64,000 nucleotides of DNA from Tieghemiomyces parasiticus (Eukaryota > Kickxellomycota > Dimargaritomycetes > Dimargaritales > Dimargaritaceae), in the NCBI GenBank assembly GCA_027575765.1, contig JANBPT010000088.1:1-64000 (forward strand), read 5' to 3'. Below the pieces are notes generated by a model, which ran no database searches, was not told the origin of the DNA, and worked only from the letters and a program-made list of their open reading frames with translations. The stretch's first letter is position 1. Every line of letters begins with the position of its first letter. A program made the translations under genes and the position numbers. Shown here piece by piece: positions 12,426 to 22,846 of this stretch.

Positions 12426-12491
12426 TATGGTAACTCTCTATGGCCAGTAAAAAGAAAACAGAATCTCGCCCTACTCCTTCGATCGTACCGC

Positions 12492-13490
12492 CTAATCGTA
12501 ATAGTCAATATGGCAGCCCGATGTAAAGGTGTTGTCCAGGATGAGATCGACCGCCTTGCGGGCGGAGTCTTCCATACTAACCAAATCGCCCTTCAGTCGG
12601 GGTGTGAGAGGTGGGGGGGTACAGCATGATATGAAAGTGTCTGATTAGTGATTGCCAGCGGGTGAAATGATATTATATTGGGACCAAAGTCCTCTAGCTT
12701 CATTTTCGAAACCTCTCCCGCATCGAGCTTCCTTAAGTACCTTGTCGAACATGTTGGTGTAGAGTAACTTTTGTTCTGGATCGCCTAACGTCTCGCGCAC
12801 AGTGCGCTGCATGTCGTTCGCCAGGGGCCCGGGGGAGTAGCTGAGCACCTTGGTGTAAGCTGGGTCCTCCTCCGCGGCAGCGACCTGGGCAAACATGTGA
12901 CGGGCGGCCTTCGCTGGGGCATAGGCACCCCAGCTGGGAAACGCCTTAACGGCCAGTAAACTGGAGACGTTGACGACGGTCCGGTGGTCACTACATACGC
13001 CGCGGTCCACACGCTTCAGAAAGGCAGTGAAGAAGGCGGTGTAAGCGACAAAATTAACGTCGAAAAAGGTCCGCAATTCCCGCCAGGACCGGTCACGGAC
13101 GGGGAGGGTCACGCCACCCAGCGTCCCAGCGTTGAGGATCAGGGTGGCCCGCGCGTAGCGTGCCGGTCCCGGCGACACGGCGTCAGTGAGGGTGCAGCAA
13201 TTGGTCGTTACCGTGTCGAGCACGCGGTCGACGTTGGCGTCCAGGGCGTCTAGATTCGCAAGATCGACCTCCGCCACAGGGGTCAGGTCGACCCGCGCGG
13301 GGCTGGTTGGCTGACAAGCGTCAGAGGTGGTTTGCAGGTCTGCCTGACGTCGACCTACCAGGACCAGGTGCAGCCGGCGTTCCGCTGGAGTCTGGGCACA
13401 GAACCGCTCGGCGAAGGTCTGGGCTAGTGCTCGGCCAAAGCCGCTGCTGGCACCCACGATGATGCAGAGGTCGCGGACAGGGACGGCCAT
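12492..13490 (-). CDS. Sepiapterin reductase-like SDR
   Basis: Exons 12741-13490 and 12492-12590 encode 282 residues. Seen: the NADPH-binding motif GASSGFGRALAQ near the N-terminus, NAGTLGG, the catalytic Ser in NVSSLLAVKAFPSWG, and YAPAKAARHM giving the Tyr-xxx-Lys pair. SYSPGPLANDMQ and the C-terminus SGCHIDYYD are characteristic of sepiapterin reductase, which completes tetrahydrobiopterin synthesis; other short-chain dehydrogenases lack this tail. The second exon supplies the tail. The intron uses a weak donor (AAG|GTACTT) and a good acceptor (CTGAAG|GGC); reading through the donor ends in a non-homologous tail. It is convergent with the Sel1 gene (about 65 nt between stops) and divergent from the CCDC90-type gene. 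Confidence 0.8.
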
Positions 13491-13995
13491 AACGGGTAGC
13501 AGTGAGGGGTGTGTGTGTGTGAGCGGAGAGAATCGGGTAGATGGGGGGGGGGATCAGGTAGGGGGAATGCGGTGGGTAGAGTACCGCAGAGAGTTAGCGA
13601 TGCGTAGGGGATGAGCACAAGGCTCTGGCAATGAGGGCCAATGGCCGAGGCCCTACAGGAGACTGCTCTGGAGGTTCAGCCGCCTCGGCCAACTGGGGCA
13701 ATCTACAGAGCTGGCGAGGTCAGTTAGTCTACTACCCGCTGCCAGCAGGCACATTCTCCGGTCGGGGCATATACCCGTCCTCCCTCTCTCCTTCCGTGGC
13801 ATAACCTGCTGGAGTATTCCTTGGACCTACGATTACCTTACCGTTCGACCCTAATCACAGTCGCACCAAATATCCTCCGACCACACTAACTAAAGGAGAT
13901 TTCCGTTCTCTGACCACCTGGTTGCCAGTCTACGTTCTCTGAGTGTCCCCATTTGCTTGTTTTCCGCCCCTCCCGTTTTCCTGAACCATCCCGCC
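13491..13995. other. Divergent promoter region
   Basis: Separates the divergent starts of the sepiapterin-reductase-like gene and the CCDC90/Fmp32-type gene. CT-rich, with no coding exon seen. Confidence 0.4.
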
Positions 13996-14992
13996 ATGTT
14001 GCTCCCTGCACGCCACGGCTACCAACGGGTGCCCGCACTGGCCTCCTGGCTAAGGGCCGGTGCGGCCCCCTCTACCCAGCTTATTCCCACCGTTGCTTTC
14101 CGCCGGACCACCCGGGCTCCGTACAGTGCGGCTCCCGAGAACCACTTTGATACGTTTAAGCTTAACCAGAAGCTCCAGGATAGGGGCTTCAGCCCGGAAC
14201 AGTCCGAGGCCGTCATGGGCTGTCTACAAGATGTTATTAAGGACAGGTACGTTAGCCAGGCAAGGTTAGGGCATTACCTAGGCAGGACAAGTCATGGTTT
14301 ATGTGCGACGTGTTTCTGACTATGCTGCAGGCCAGGGCTTCCGCCTAACTGTAACCTCTGCCGACTTGCTTGTCATCCATCCCCCCGTCTATTTAACCGC
14401 CGTCCGCAGCATCCTCAATTTCAAAAAGGAGATGGTGACCAAATCGGATCAAGAAAAGGTAAGGAGGTCTGTCCAAGCTTAAATATGGCAGCATTATCAA
14501 GGCGACCCAGCCGCCGAAGGACTAATCGTACCCATTTATGACGAGCCTGGCTAACCTACTTACCTCCCCTCCCCCTGGCGCCTGCCTTCCCCGCGCACAT
14601 CTTCCCTTCAGAACGTCTACATGTACAAGGTCGACTTTGCCCAGCTCAAATCGGAGATCCAGATGCTCGAGAAGAACGACTACACCATGATGAAATCGGA
14701 TATTACTAAACTCGTGGCAGAGGTCGAGAAACTCAAGCAGAAACTCAAGGAGGAAATTACGCGGTCGCAGGCGGGGGTGCGGCTCGACATGAACCTCGAG
14801 AAGGGCCGAATCCGTGACGAGTCTGGCACCCAGATGCTGCGGGTCAAAGAGGCCAACACCAAAATCGAGGGTGAGATCGCCAACCTCCGCACCCAGATGG
14901 AAACCATCAAGTTCCAGATCCTCCAGTACATGATTGGTACTATCACCGGTACCGGCGCCCTAATCCTGGCCTACATGCGCATGTTCCGCTAA
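13996..14992 (+). CDS. CCDC90/Fmp32-type mitochondrial inner-membrane protein
   Basis: Exons 13996-14246, 14410-14458 and 14612-14992 join in phases 2 and 0 to encode 226 residues. The middle exon is only 49 nt (ILNFKKEMVTKSDQEK). The N-terminus is basic and hydrophobic, fitting a presequence. Then come FDTFKLNQKLQDRGFSPEQ, as in the DUF1640/CCDC90 family, a long coiled coil (about residues 105-195, with KLVAEVEKLKQKLKEEITR) and a single C-terminal membrane helix (YMIGTITGTGALILAYM) ending in a short basic tail. Relatives are Fmp32 of yeast, linked to cytochrome oxidase assembly, and MCUR1, linked to the calcium uniporter in animals. Which role applies here cannot be told. An upstream in-frame ATG at 13957 would add 13 residues. 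Confidence 0.88.
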
Positions 14993-15572
14993 GCAAGGGC
15001 CGTCCTCACATCGTTAGACCGCTTAGCTGGCCATTGTTTTATCTCACAAAACTAATCAAAATGAGATCAGGCCGATATCAAGTTCTCACTGTCAAAATGT
15101 TGTAAAGCCTTATTATGCAAGTAGGTCTTTTTTATCTGACCCCTATTAATTGATGTTTATCTGGTCTCCATGCTACCATCAGCCCTGTGGCGGGTCACAT
15201 GGGGCTGCTGTACGTAACCTGCCAGCCCTTGACCGGAGAGTACCTAGCCGCGTCTCAAAGGCGGAAACAAATGCCCAGGGCGGTGAGAGCGGGGCAGGCC
15301 ATTTGGGGCATCACTATCATCCAATGCATAGTGCACAGGCCGATATGGTGGTAAACTATTTATAAAATAATATTGTAAAGACCGAAGTCCTTGGGTAGAC
15401 TAAAAAGCCGTCTAGAAGGTGTAGATAAGCTAAAACTAAAAGATAGGGGGGGGGTAACGTCCATGTTCGTTGTGAAAGTAAAAGTATGAGAAAAAAAGTG
15501 AAGCGAAAAATATATAAATAAAATGTGCGCGGGGAGGTTGGCGAGAAACCAACAGGCAATGTGAGACCACGT
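14993..15572. other. Convergent 3' spacer
   Basis: Lies between the stops of the CCDC90-type gene and the SLC35F-type gene. AT-rich, with no coding exon seen. Confidence 0.45.
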
Positions 15573-16808
15573 CTACCAGTTGCTCCCTAGGAACCCTAGC
15601 ATGACCAGGGCGGCGCCCACCCAGTAAATAGGGGTCGTGACGAGACCCTTGAGGAAGATGTCGCCTAGAAGGGCCAGTGGATTGGTCAGGGAGATACCCA
15701 AAGTAACGACCAGGGGCGAGGTCATGAGGACGGCCAGCAGCCATAGGTACTCTGACAAGAACGAACCCACCAGGGCGTTAAGGGCGATCATGCCCCAGAC
15801 GATGGCGGTGGGGGGCAGAGCAAAGGTCTCCACACCCGTATAGTGGAAGAGAAAGAAGAGCGGCCAAAGAAGAAAAGTGTTAAAGAGGCCCACAAAGCCA
15901 AGGAAAGTAGGCATATGGATTCGGTCCTCGTTGTCGATCTTGAGCTTGATTAGGATGGTGTAGCAGCCATAGAAAAATGCGCTGGCCACAGCGAGGATGT
16001 CACCAACCAGGTGATTACGTGAGTCGGGACCGTCAGTGGGGGCCTGAACCCCGGTAGTAACGAGGTATACCCCGCCGATGCTGGCAGCCACGGACGCCAC
16101 GCGCAGCCAGGTGAGCCGTTCGACGCGGAACAGGACGCCCAGAATGAGGGTGAAAAGACCCGAAGTGGAACACAAGATAGTGGCGTTGGACACGGTGGTG
16201 TGGGCCAGGGCCGTATTGGACGAGCAGTTGGCGGCGAACCACAGCAGACAGAAGGTAAAACTCAGTTTAGCCGTCTCGCGCGTGGTCAGCTTGTCCAGAG
16301 GAGCCTCCTGCACCAAAACCTCGTCGGTCGTGGGCGACGGCGCACGGGCCCCCTCGTCGCCAAAGGAAGTGTCCGATTCGAGGCTCTGCTTGTCCTGCGG
16401 AGACGGGCAGGTGTCACTGGAGGCCTTCAAGGGCGAACGAGACGTCGGAATCTCCGCGGCAGCAGCGGTGGTGAGCTCTACCGCGCTAGCGGGGCGCTTC
16501 GGCCTCAGGGCGCGGAAGGCAGTCCCGATCAAATAAAACGTAAATGACGCGGTGTTGAGGTAAGTGACGAAAATGGGCTTGTCGTAACTGCTTTCGTTAA
16601 ACATGAAGCTCATGAGGAAAGACGAGCCGACCCAGATGAATACCACGCCGAGCAGGAACACGATGCCGAGAGCATAACGCCCACGGCCCTTTTTGATGCT
16701 GGCACGCAGGCGGGCGGTGAGGCGGGCACTGTGTGAACTGGGCTCCACCGCGGCTGCATACGGCGGCGGCGGCGACTGGGTTGCCAGGGCGGCATACGAC
16801 GGGGGCAT
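15573..16808 (-). CDS. SLC35F5-like drug/metabolite transporter
   Basis: A single exon encodes 411 residues. After a short Pro/Ala-rich cytosolic N-terminus there are about ten hydrophobic helices of the EamA/DMT fold. Landmarks are ALGIVFLLGVVFIWVGSSFL, SYDKPIFVTYLNTASFTFYL, SNTALAHTTVSNATILCSTS, SAFFYGCYTILIKLKI and MTSPLVVTLGISLTNPLALL, which match the SLC35F5 group (yeast YML018C). Substrate is not established for the group; membership suggests vacuolar or Golgi nucleotide-sugar or metabolite transport. A Ser/Pro-rich loop (roughly residues 130-190) with phosphorylation-like sites separates the first helices from the rest. The frame is open further upstream, but MPPSYAALATQ is the natural start. 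Confidence 0.88.
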   Translation of the reverse strand: MPPSYAALATQSPPPPYAAAVEPSSHSARLTARLRASIKKGRGRYALGIVFLLGVVFIWVGSSFLMSFMFNESSYDKPIFVTYLNTASFTFYLIGTAFRALRPKRPASAVELTTAAAAEIPTSRSPLKASSDTCPSPQDKQSLESDTSFGDEGARAPSPTTDEVLVQEAPLDKLTTRETAKLSFTFCLLWFAANCSSNTALAHTTVSNATILCSTSGLFTLILGVLFRVERLTWLRVASVAASIGGVYLVTTGVQAPTDGPDSRNHLVGDILAVASAFFYGCYTILIKLKIDNEDRIHMPTFLGFVGLFNTFLLWPLFFLFHYTGVETFALPPTAIVWGMIALNALVGSFLSEYLWLLAVLMTSPLVVTLGISLTNPLALLGDIFLKGLVTTPIYWVGAALVMLGFLGSNW

Positions 16809-18802
16809 TGCAGTGTGACGGGGAGTGAGGCCAATAATAATAAAAATGGTGAGAACGGGCAGTAAACTCGGGCGGGCTAAGCAAACACTAGCCAGGACGG
16901 GCAGCAGGAAGGGCCAGTGGCGGCGGGCCGAATGAGGCATCCGCAAGGACAGAACGGTTGAACATGAGCAGGGACCCATGCAAGAGAAGGGGAGAAGGGA
17001 TGGACAAGTGGAATGGGCTCCGTACGGCGCACATGAAGGAGGCACGGAGGGCCTACAGCACATTGAAGGCGGCCCTGCCCGTCCCCTTCGTTTCAAGTGG
17101 CCGGGTGACTCTCAAACGACCTGCTGCACAGGACTCGCCAGCTGTCCTGCGATGGCGCCATTAGCGGCCTATATGGCAGTAGCCCCTTACCTGTACTTTT
17201 TCCATAACAGGCGATAATCGGCGGGCGAAATGGCGTGGAGGGGAACGACGCACCCACTCAAATTTCAACCGCGGGCAGGGGGCGCGGCGGGAGGAACGGG
17301 TTAAAAAAAAAACCACTGCAGTTCTGGGGAAATGTCCGATACGCCGGCGGATCGGGCCAGTGGGCGGGGAGCCACGGCGGATGCGTGAGTGCAGGGGGGG
17401 GGGCGATGGAATAAAGAACGGGTATTTAGTAACCGAGGACTGGGGCCATCTAGAGATGGCGCGGTAGAAGCAACTAAAAATACTGCTAAGAGCAAAGCGA
17501 AAAATGGGGGTCCATTTTTACCTGCATTGCTCCCTGCGGACACCGTGGCTTAAATAGTCGTCGGCTTTGTTTTCCATATTGGGTTTCGCCTGGCTGGACG
17601 GCGCCCTAGCCCTACGTTCTTCCCCGACGTGCCCCTCGATTGGCTGACGCGAATATTCTCAGCCTCCCCGCGCTGCCGAGGCAAAGACTGAGCACCATCG
17701 TTGCAAGGGGGAGCAGAGCGAAGGGACAGCTGAACACCCTCGCGGGGCTGCCATGGGGATACGCAAACACGCCGCTGCGGGACGAAGGCGTCGCTCATGG
17801 TTCGGCGTACAAGGGTCGCACCGTTGGGATGCTGGCGACTAGATATCGCCATCTCCATGCCATCCCAGCCAATGGATAGCCTGCTGAATCCGACCGAGGA
17901 CAAGCTCCCTTCGCCCCCCCCAACGCGACCCCCGCCCCCACCAACTTCCTTGCTGAGTTAGAGCGTACAAGAGGGTAGAGTCAAAGGATCAGGTGCTCTG
18001 CGACCTCCTCCTCCCCCTCCCCCTAGATGCCAACGCCAATAAAAGCGGGCCCATTCACCGTGGTAGGCGCAGCAGGCAATCCGGCCGTTGCATACCATGC
18101 CGTGTTCAGAAGACTTGTCCCCACTTCTTCACACGTGAGCCGATCGCAGCGGCGGTCACGGGACCTGTCAGTCGGTGCCCAGCACAAGGCCGTGCATCAG
18201 CGCCGCCAACTATGGAGCAACAGGAGTACTAGCACTTTAGGTGAGATGATCCAGCCGTCGTTGAGTAGGGAGGCGTGGCTGTGATAGTGGGGAGGAGGTG
18301 TCTACTCAACGTCCTAATGCGGTGACCCATTAAGCGTCACAGGGCTGTGCCTGGGAAAACCACTAATGCGGTGGCTCCAGGACGACTTGAGCCGCGTCGG
18401 CCAGAAATCTGGCCCGCCGAGTGTTCAAGTAAACTCCGGCATCATAGAAGGAAAAATATCCACCGTTTCAACAAAAATAGATCTGATACTTCCGGTTACC
18501 TAATCATTCAGATCTATGTCTATCAGCTGAACATGACGTGCTGAGCTAGTCCTTGGCTGCACTTTTCAGCCTTCCTGTGGTCTAGTTACACATCGAAATG
18601 GTGCAGCGATCCTATATGAATATCTTAGGGTATTGTATGGGGCCAATTGCGACAGGTTGAAATCCCCAAAACGCATCTATCAGCCCTTCTAGCCAGGAAT
18701 AAAATGGTAGGAATCCTAGCTGCGACAATGAATGGTACACCTGTTCGACAAGAAGGCAGGCCAGCATAAAAATAGATTCATGTTCTGAAAACATTAAAAA
18801 AT
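16809..18802. other. Intergenic, GC-to-AT transition
   Basis: Upstream region of the SLC35F-type gene followed by a stretch with no recognised gene. A 10-nt G-run lies at 17394-17403. Base composition falls from GC-rich to AT-rich towards the tRNA at 18.8 kb. Open frames here (for example 17550-17903 minus) lack any family resemblance or splice support. Confidence 0.45.
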
Positions 18803-18884
18803 CGTCAGCAGCAGGATTTGAACCTGCGCGGGCGAAGCCCATATGATTTCGAGTCATACCCATTAACCACTCTGGCATACTGAC
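18803..18884 (-). tRNA. tRNA-Ser (anticodon CGA)
   Basis: Reads on the minus strand as an 82-nt class II tRNA: acceptor GTCAGTA pairing with TGCTGAC (one G-U) plus discriminator G, anticodon stem TATGA/TCATA with loop CTCGAAA (anticodon CGA), a variable arm GGGCTTCGCCC, and a T arm GCAGGTTCAAATCCTGC. No intron. It is followed by a T6 run, a good Pol III terminator. It is identical to the plus-strand copy at 22608-22689. Confidence 0.95.
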
Positions 18885-18892
18885 AGCCATTT

Positions 18893-19310
18893 CTGTGTGG
18901 AGCAGAGATAGTATTTGACGGTATTGAATGTACCTGGTATGACAGTACGTTACGAAAGGTCAATCCGACTCAACCTGGTTAGCGGCAAAGGCCAGGGTAA
19001 AGGACTGAGGCCTTGGGAAGGACAACTTTTTGATTATGCGCCCTCCGCCGGTTTCCCACCAGCCGACGGTCCATTATCCCATGACCTAAGCAATTCATTG
19101 TTATACAACTTTTCGATATATTGTGTTTCATATCCTGGAAGGCCAATGGGCGGAATGGAAAACTATGGCGCAGCCAGCAGGACCACAACCTCTTGAAAAC
19201 TCTGAATTACTATTTATAGCCTGAGGTCCAACACTACTGAGCTCGGGGAGTGTTTTTCATTGACCCTGCCTTGGGGTACTCTTTCTATTCAATTAGCTTA
19301 AACCAAGCTA
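18893..19310 (+). repeat. Left terminal inverted repeat
   Basis: Matches the complement of 21215-21635. The best conserved blocks are AAAGGCCAGGGTAAAGGACT (and beyond, to GGACAACTTTT), CCCATGACCTAAGCAAT, and GAGTGTTTTTC followed by CCTGCCTTGGGGTACT. By eye identity is roughly 80%, so the arms have diverged by point changes. Confidence 0.75.
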
Positions 19311-20088
19311 CGTTTTACATTTTGTTATACGCCAGGATTAACATACTATTAGCTGGGTACCTGAGTCCGGTCCTAGACGTTTTGGATATTTTGTTGGCTC
19401 TGGTGACCAACGGATATGGTTGCCAGAAGGAGATTACTTTTTCTTCATAATTTTAGCTACTGTCAACGACAAAACTATGATGATGACTACATTGCAAATA
19501 TACTCAACAATTTAGCAGTAGTCTATTCTATTATATGTATACTGTTCCTGATGCAATTAGTAATAAATTGGAACCTCTTTTTTGTCAAAAAACTTGACAT
19601 TTTAAAATCCTTAATTACCTATCATTGATCTCTTATTGGAACAAGGCACAACATGTTGCGGACACCTGCTTTGGCTCTTGAAGGCAAATTGCGGACGTGC
19701 CAATACTATCACAACATAAACAACAGCCAATTCCCTTAAGTGGGGAAGACTGTTTAAGTTATTAGGCTATGGGCAATATGCAGGGGGATGTAAATCCATT
19801 CCCTTGCACTCGAGTATAAGAAGCAAGCCTGAGCTGATAAGCAAGGGCTTGGCAGTTAAATTTTCGGAATCATGTTCATTTTATTGAGGTCGTTCTTTAT
19901 TTATTTTCCATATTGCTGGGATGCTGTCACGATCCCATACTATTTACATTAACTCCAAGTATAAACAAACCTTATTGCCCCCATTTTGCCGCTGAACCTA
20001 GTCCATTGTTGTGTATGGTTCAACCAAAGTACTTCGCCCAGGGCCTAGCACCACAGACAATTGTGGGGCATCATTATGGTTAGTGTGT

Positions 20089-20216
20089 TGATATTAGGCC
20101 CAAGTCTAATACCATAACCAAAAGGCTATTCTACTATCACAGAATTTATGGTTCTGAAATAGTAGACTTGGACTTTACCCTGGGAAAATCTAATGTGGTG
20201 GTTCCCAATCACCACA
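20089..20216 (+). repeat. 128-bp direct repeat, copy 1
   Basis: Identical to 20762-20889 except for one visible C/T difference. The unit contains several dyads: CCAAGTCTA with TAGACTTGG, TCTACTAT with ATAGTAGA, ACCATAA with TTATGGT, and a terminal TGTGGTG...CACCACA. Together these could fold into one long hairpin plus a short one. Confidence 0.93.
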
Positions 20217-20761
20217 GTTAGCATTGCAGAAAAACTCAACGAAGACCTCTGATTGGTCATTTCCATGTGCCAATCTGCCTGCTATGCCAGTTGGCTTTTA
20301 TGATCCGGCTGACCACCTAATTAGCAACCTTTTAAGTGATAGACATGGTCATAAGCACTATTATTAATACCTTGAGACAGTTTTTCTTAGTTCCAACAAA
20401 AGCTTTGCCTCTTTAAGGTTAATGAGATTACATTCATACCTTAATAAAAGGACAGTTTGTAGAACTTGGCTGGGGGAAGTTTAGTCAAGAACTTCTAAAG
20501 TGGAAGAGCCAGTTAGACATTGGGGATTCAATATACTCTTGGATCTTCTTCAGACTAGTCCTCTAAAATCTATACCCAGTGGCTTAATCCAGCGTTAGGC
20601 AGTGTTTTCCTACAATGCATTCCCATAGTGTATATTGATTATAATTATCTACCAGCCAGCTCTACTCTGTTTGATGACTCTATCTCTTATGTGTCATTAC
20701 CCATGATGGATTTGATTTTGATAGGATCCAGCTTTTCTCTGCCAATAGTTACCTGTTGTGC

Positions 20762-20889
20762 TGATATTAGGCCCAAGTCTAATACCATAACCAAAAGGCT
20801 ATTCTACTATCACAGAATTTATGGTTCTGAAATAGTAGACTTGGACTTTACCTTGGGAAAATCTAATGTGGTGGTTCCCAATCACCACA
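20762..20889 (+). repeat. 128-bp direct repeat, copy 2
   Basis: Second copy of the unit at 20089, 673 bp downstream and in the same orientation. It is far better conserved than the inverted arms of the surrounding element. Confidence 0.93.
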
Positions 20890-21214
20890 CCACTTTTAAA
20901 TTACATGTTCTATTTATTTATCATTATGACTATTGGTCATTATGATAGTAGTGTTCTAGGGGGTGATATTATGATATAATACAATACCACAAACATAATC
21001 ATTAGATTGAATATTTCCATAACTAAACATGTAGGAAAATTTGTATTGGAGATAACTGTGAACCAGCCTATCACTAAACTATAGTTGCAGAAACTCTAGG
21101 CAATGATGCATATATCAATGACCAGCTAATAGGCAAATGGAACTGATCAATCAGAGGTCTTGGTTGCGTTTTTCTGTAACATTAAGAATAGTTTTGCCCC
21201 AAAACAGTTGTGAA

Positions 21215-21635
21215 ACAGTTAGATTAAGCCAATTTTATAGTAAATAGTACCCCAAGGCAGGGTTCATAGAAAAACACTCCCCAAGCTCAGTAGTGTTAGA
21301 GCTCGGGCTATAAATAATAATTCTGAATCCCAAAGAGGTTGTGGCCCCACTGGCTACTCCATAGTTTGCCATTTTGCCTATTGGTCCTCCAAGGATATGA
21401 AACAAAATAAATCGAAAAGTTGTAGAACAATGGATTGCTTAGGTCATGGGACATTAGACCGTCAGCTGGAGGGAAATCTGCGGAGGGTGCATAATTGAAA
21501 AGTTGTCCTTCCCAAGGCCTCAGTCCTTTACCCTGGCCTTTGCGGTTAGTCAGGTTATGTTGGACTGACTATTCCTAACGTTCTAACATACCAGAAATCT
21601 TAAGGAGCCCGAAATACTATCTTGGCTCCACACAG
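21215..21635 (-). repeat. Right terminal inverted repeat
   Basis: Inverted partner of 18893-19310. Its outermost 12 nt (GGCTCCACACAG) are also the start of the first 483-bp tandem unit. Confidence 0.75.
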
Positions 21636-22107
21636 TTGGTAAAGTGGACCAATTTCTGAAGGTCGGTCCCGCTGTCATAAGAACCTCCAAAACGAAGTGG
21701 AGAGTTTGGGAATATGCAGTCGGAGCGGTGGTATCCGAATCTGCAACGAGAAGAGAAATCGGTTAACTATTGACGGAGAAAACCTCACAATAAAATCTAT
21801 AAACGTATACCAACAAGTGAGCTTAGGGAAATATTGGTATTAGACTTTACTAACGGAATAGCACCAACGGATGGCACTATGGGACAAGATACAGGAAAAA
21901 GCTGCTAGGCCATGTGTTGCATACTTGGGCCCGGCTTATATACTATGACTAAATATGAATGATCTACGGTTATTGGTGGAGCGCCTGGCTAGGCCTCCGT
22001 CTCTCCCGGGCCTCTCACAGAGGTCGCCCGGTTGCATTTCTATCTTTTCTTTTGTTATATGTATAGGCGCGGCCTACTACAACTCTTCAAAGCGAAAAAC
22101 CGTGCTC
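21624..22107 (+). repeat. About 483-bp tandem unit, copy 1
   Basis: Directly repeated in 22108-22589 with a period of 484 then 482 nt. Shared blocks include GAGAAAACCTCA, CCAACGGATGGCACTATGGG, TTGCATACTTGGGCCCGGCT (running on into a TATA-like TATATACTA) and GTATAGGCGCGGCCT. There is no coding frame. The size and promoter-like centre suggest an LTR-like or tRNA-associated element, but I cannot place it in a family. Confidence 0.85.
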
Positions 22108-22589
22108 GGCTTCACAAAAATGTAAAGCGGACCGGTATCTGGAAGCCGGTCCCGCCTTCAAAAGAACCTCCGGGTCGAAGTGGAGAGTTCAGGAAAGTAC
22201 AGTCGGACCAGCGCTGTCCGAATCTGTAACGCAAAGTTCGGTAGGTTAACTATTGACAGAGAAAACCTCAAATAAAATCTATGAACGTTTACCAACAAGC
22301 GAGCTTAAGGGAATATTGGTAATAGACTTTACTAGCGAAATAGTGCCAACGGATGGCACTATGGGATAGAAACGGGGGAATAAGCTGCCGGGCCCTGTGT
22401 TGCATACTTGGGCCCGGCTTATATACTATAACTATAATGGATGATCTACGCTAATTGGTGGAGGGCCTGACTGGTCCTCCGTCTCTTCCGGGCCTCTCCC
22501 CAAGGTCGCCCGGTCTCTTTTCTTCTTTTTCTTTTAACGGTTGTATAGGCGCGGCCTTTTACAGTTCCTCAAATCTAGAAGCCGTGCTC
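22108..22589 (+). repeat. About 483-bp tandem unit, copy 2
   Basis: Second tandem copy. It is followed by a third occurrence of the boundary motif GGCTTCAC and, 18 nt after the unit end, by the 5' end of the plus-strand tRNA-Ser. A GC-rich foldback (GGGCCTCTCCC...GGTCGCCCGG) sits near its 3' part. Confidence 0.85.
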
Positions 22590-22607
22590 GGCTTCACCAA
22601 AACGGCT

Positions 22608-22689
22608 GTCAGTATGCCAGAGTGGTTAATGGGTATGACTCGAAATCATATGGGCTTCGCCCGCGCAGGTTCAAATCCTGCTGCTGACG
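22608..22689 (+). tRNA. tRNA-Ser (anticodon CGA)
   Basis: Identical in all 82 nt to the minus-strand gene at 18803-18884, with the same acceptor, anticodon loop CTCGAAA, variable arm and T arm. It is followed by a T4 run. The five nt before it (CGGCT) nearly match those before the other copy (TGGCT), and a repeat boundary lies just upstream of both. Confidence 0.95.
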
Positions 22690-22846
22690 ATCTTTTGTCC
22701 TAGAATAGTTTTGGTAGATGTCGTCAACTTTAGTCCTCCAACATGCTCGTATAGGTTTGAAAGTGTTTTAGTAATGTTTCATAGAGAGAATTCATTTTAT
22801 TGGGTATTGTGGCTCCATCTTCCAATCGCCGGTGTCATGATTAATG

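Larger units (their letters stand above)
18893..21635. mobile_element. 2.74 kb element with long terminal inverted repeats
   Basis: The outer ends (CTGTGTGGAGC inward from 18893; the complement ending at 21635) and about 420 bp inward are inverted copies with clear but imperfect identity. The interior carries a 128-bp direct repeat and no open frame long enough for a transposase, so it would be non-autonomous or decayed. The left end lies 8 nt upstream of the 5' end of the minus-strand tRNA-Ser, recalling elements that insert at Pol III start sites. I could not define a target-site duplication. It could also be a foldback element or a rearranged LTR remnant; the class is unknown. Confidence 0.6.

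Noticed and set aside
19310..21215. Searched for a transposase or reverse transcriptase in the repeat element
   Set aside because: The longest frames are about 105 codons, lack motifs such as DDE or YxDD, and are interrupted by stops.
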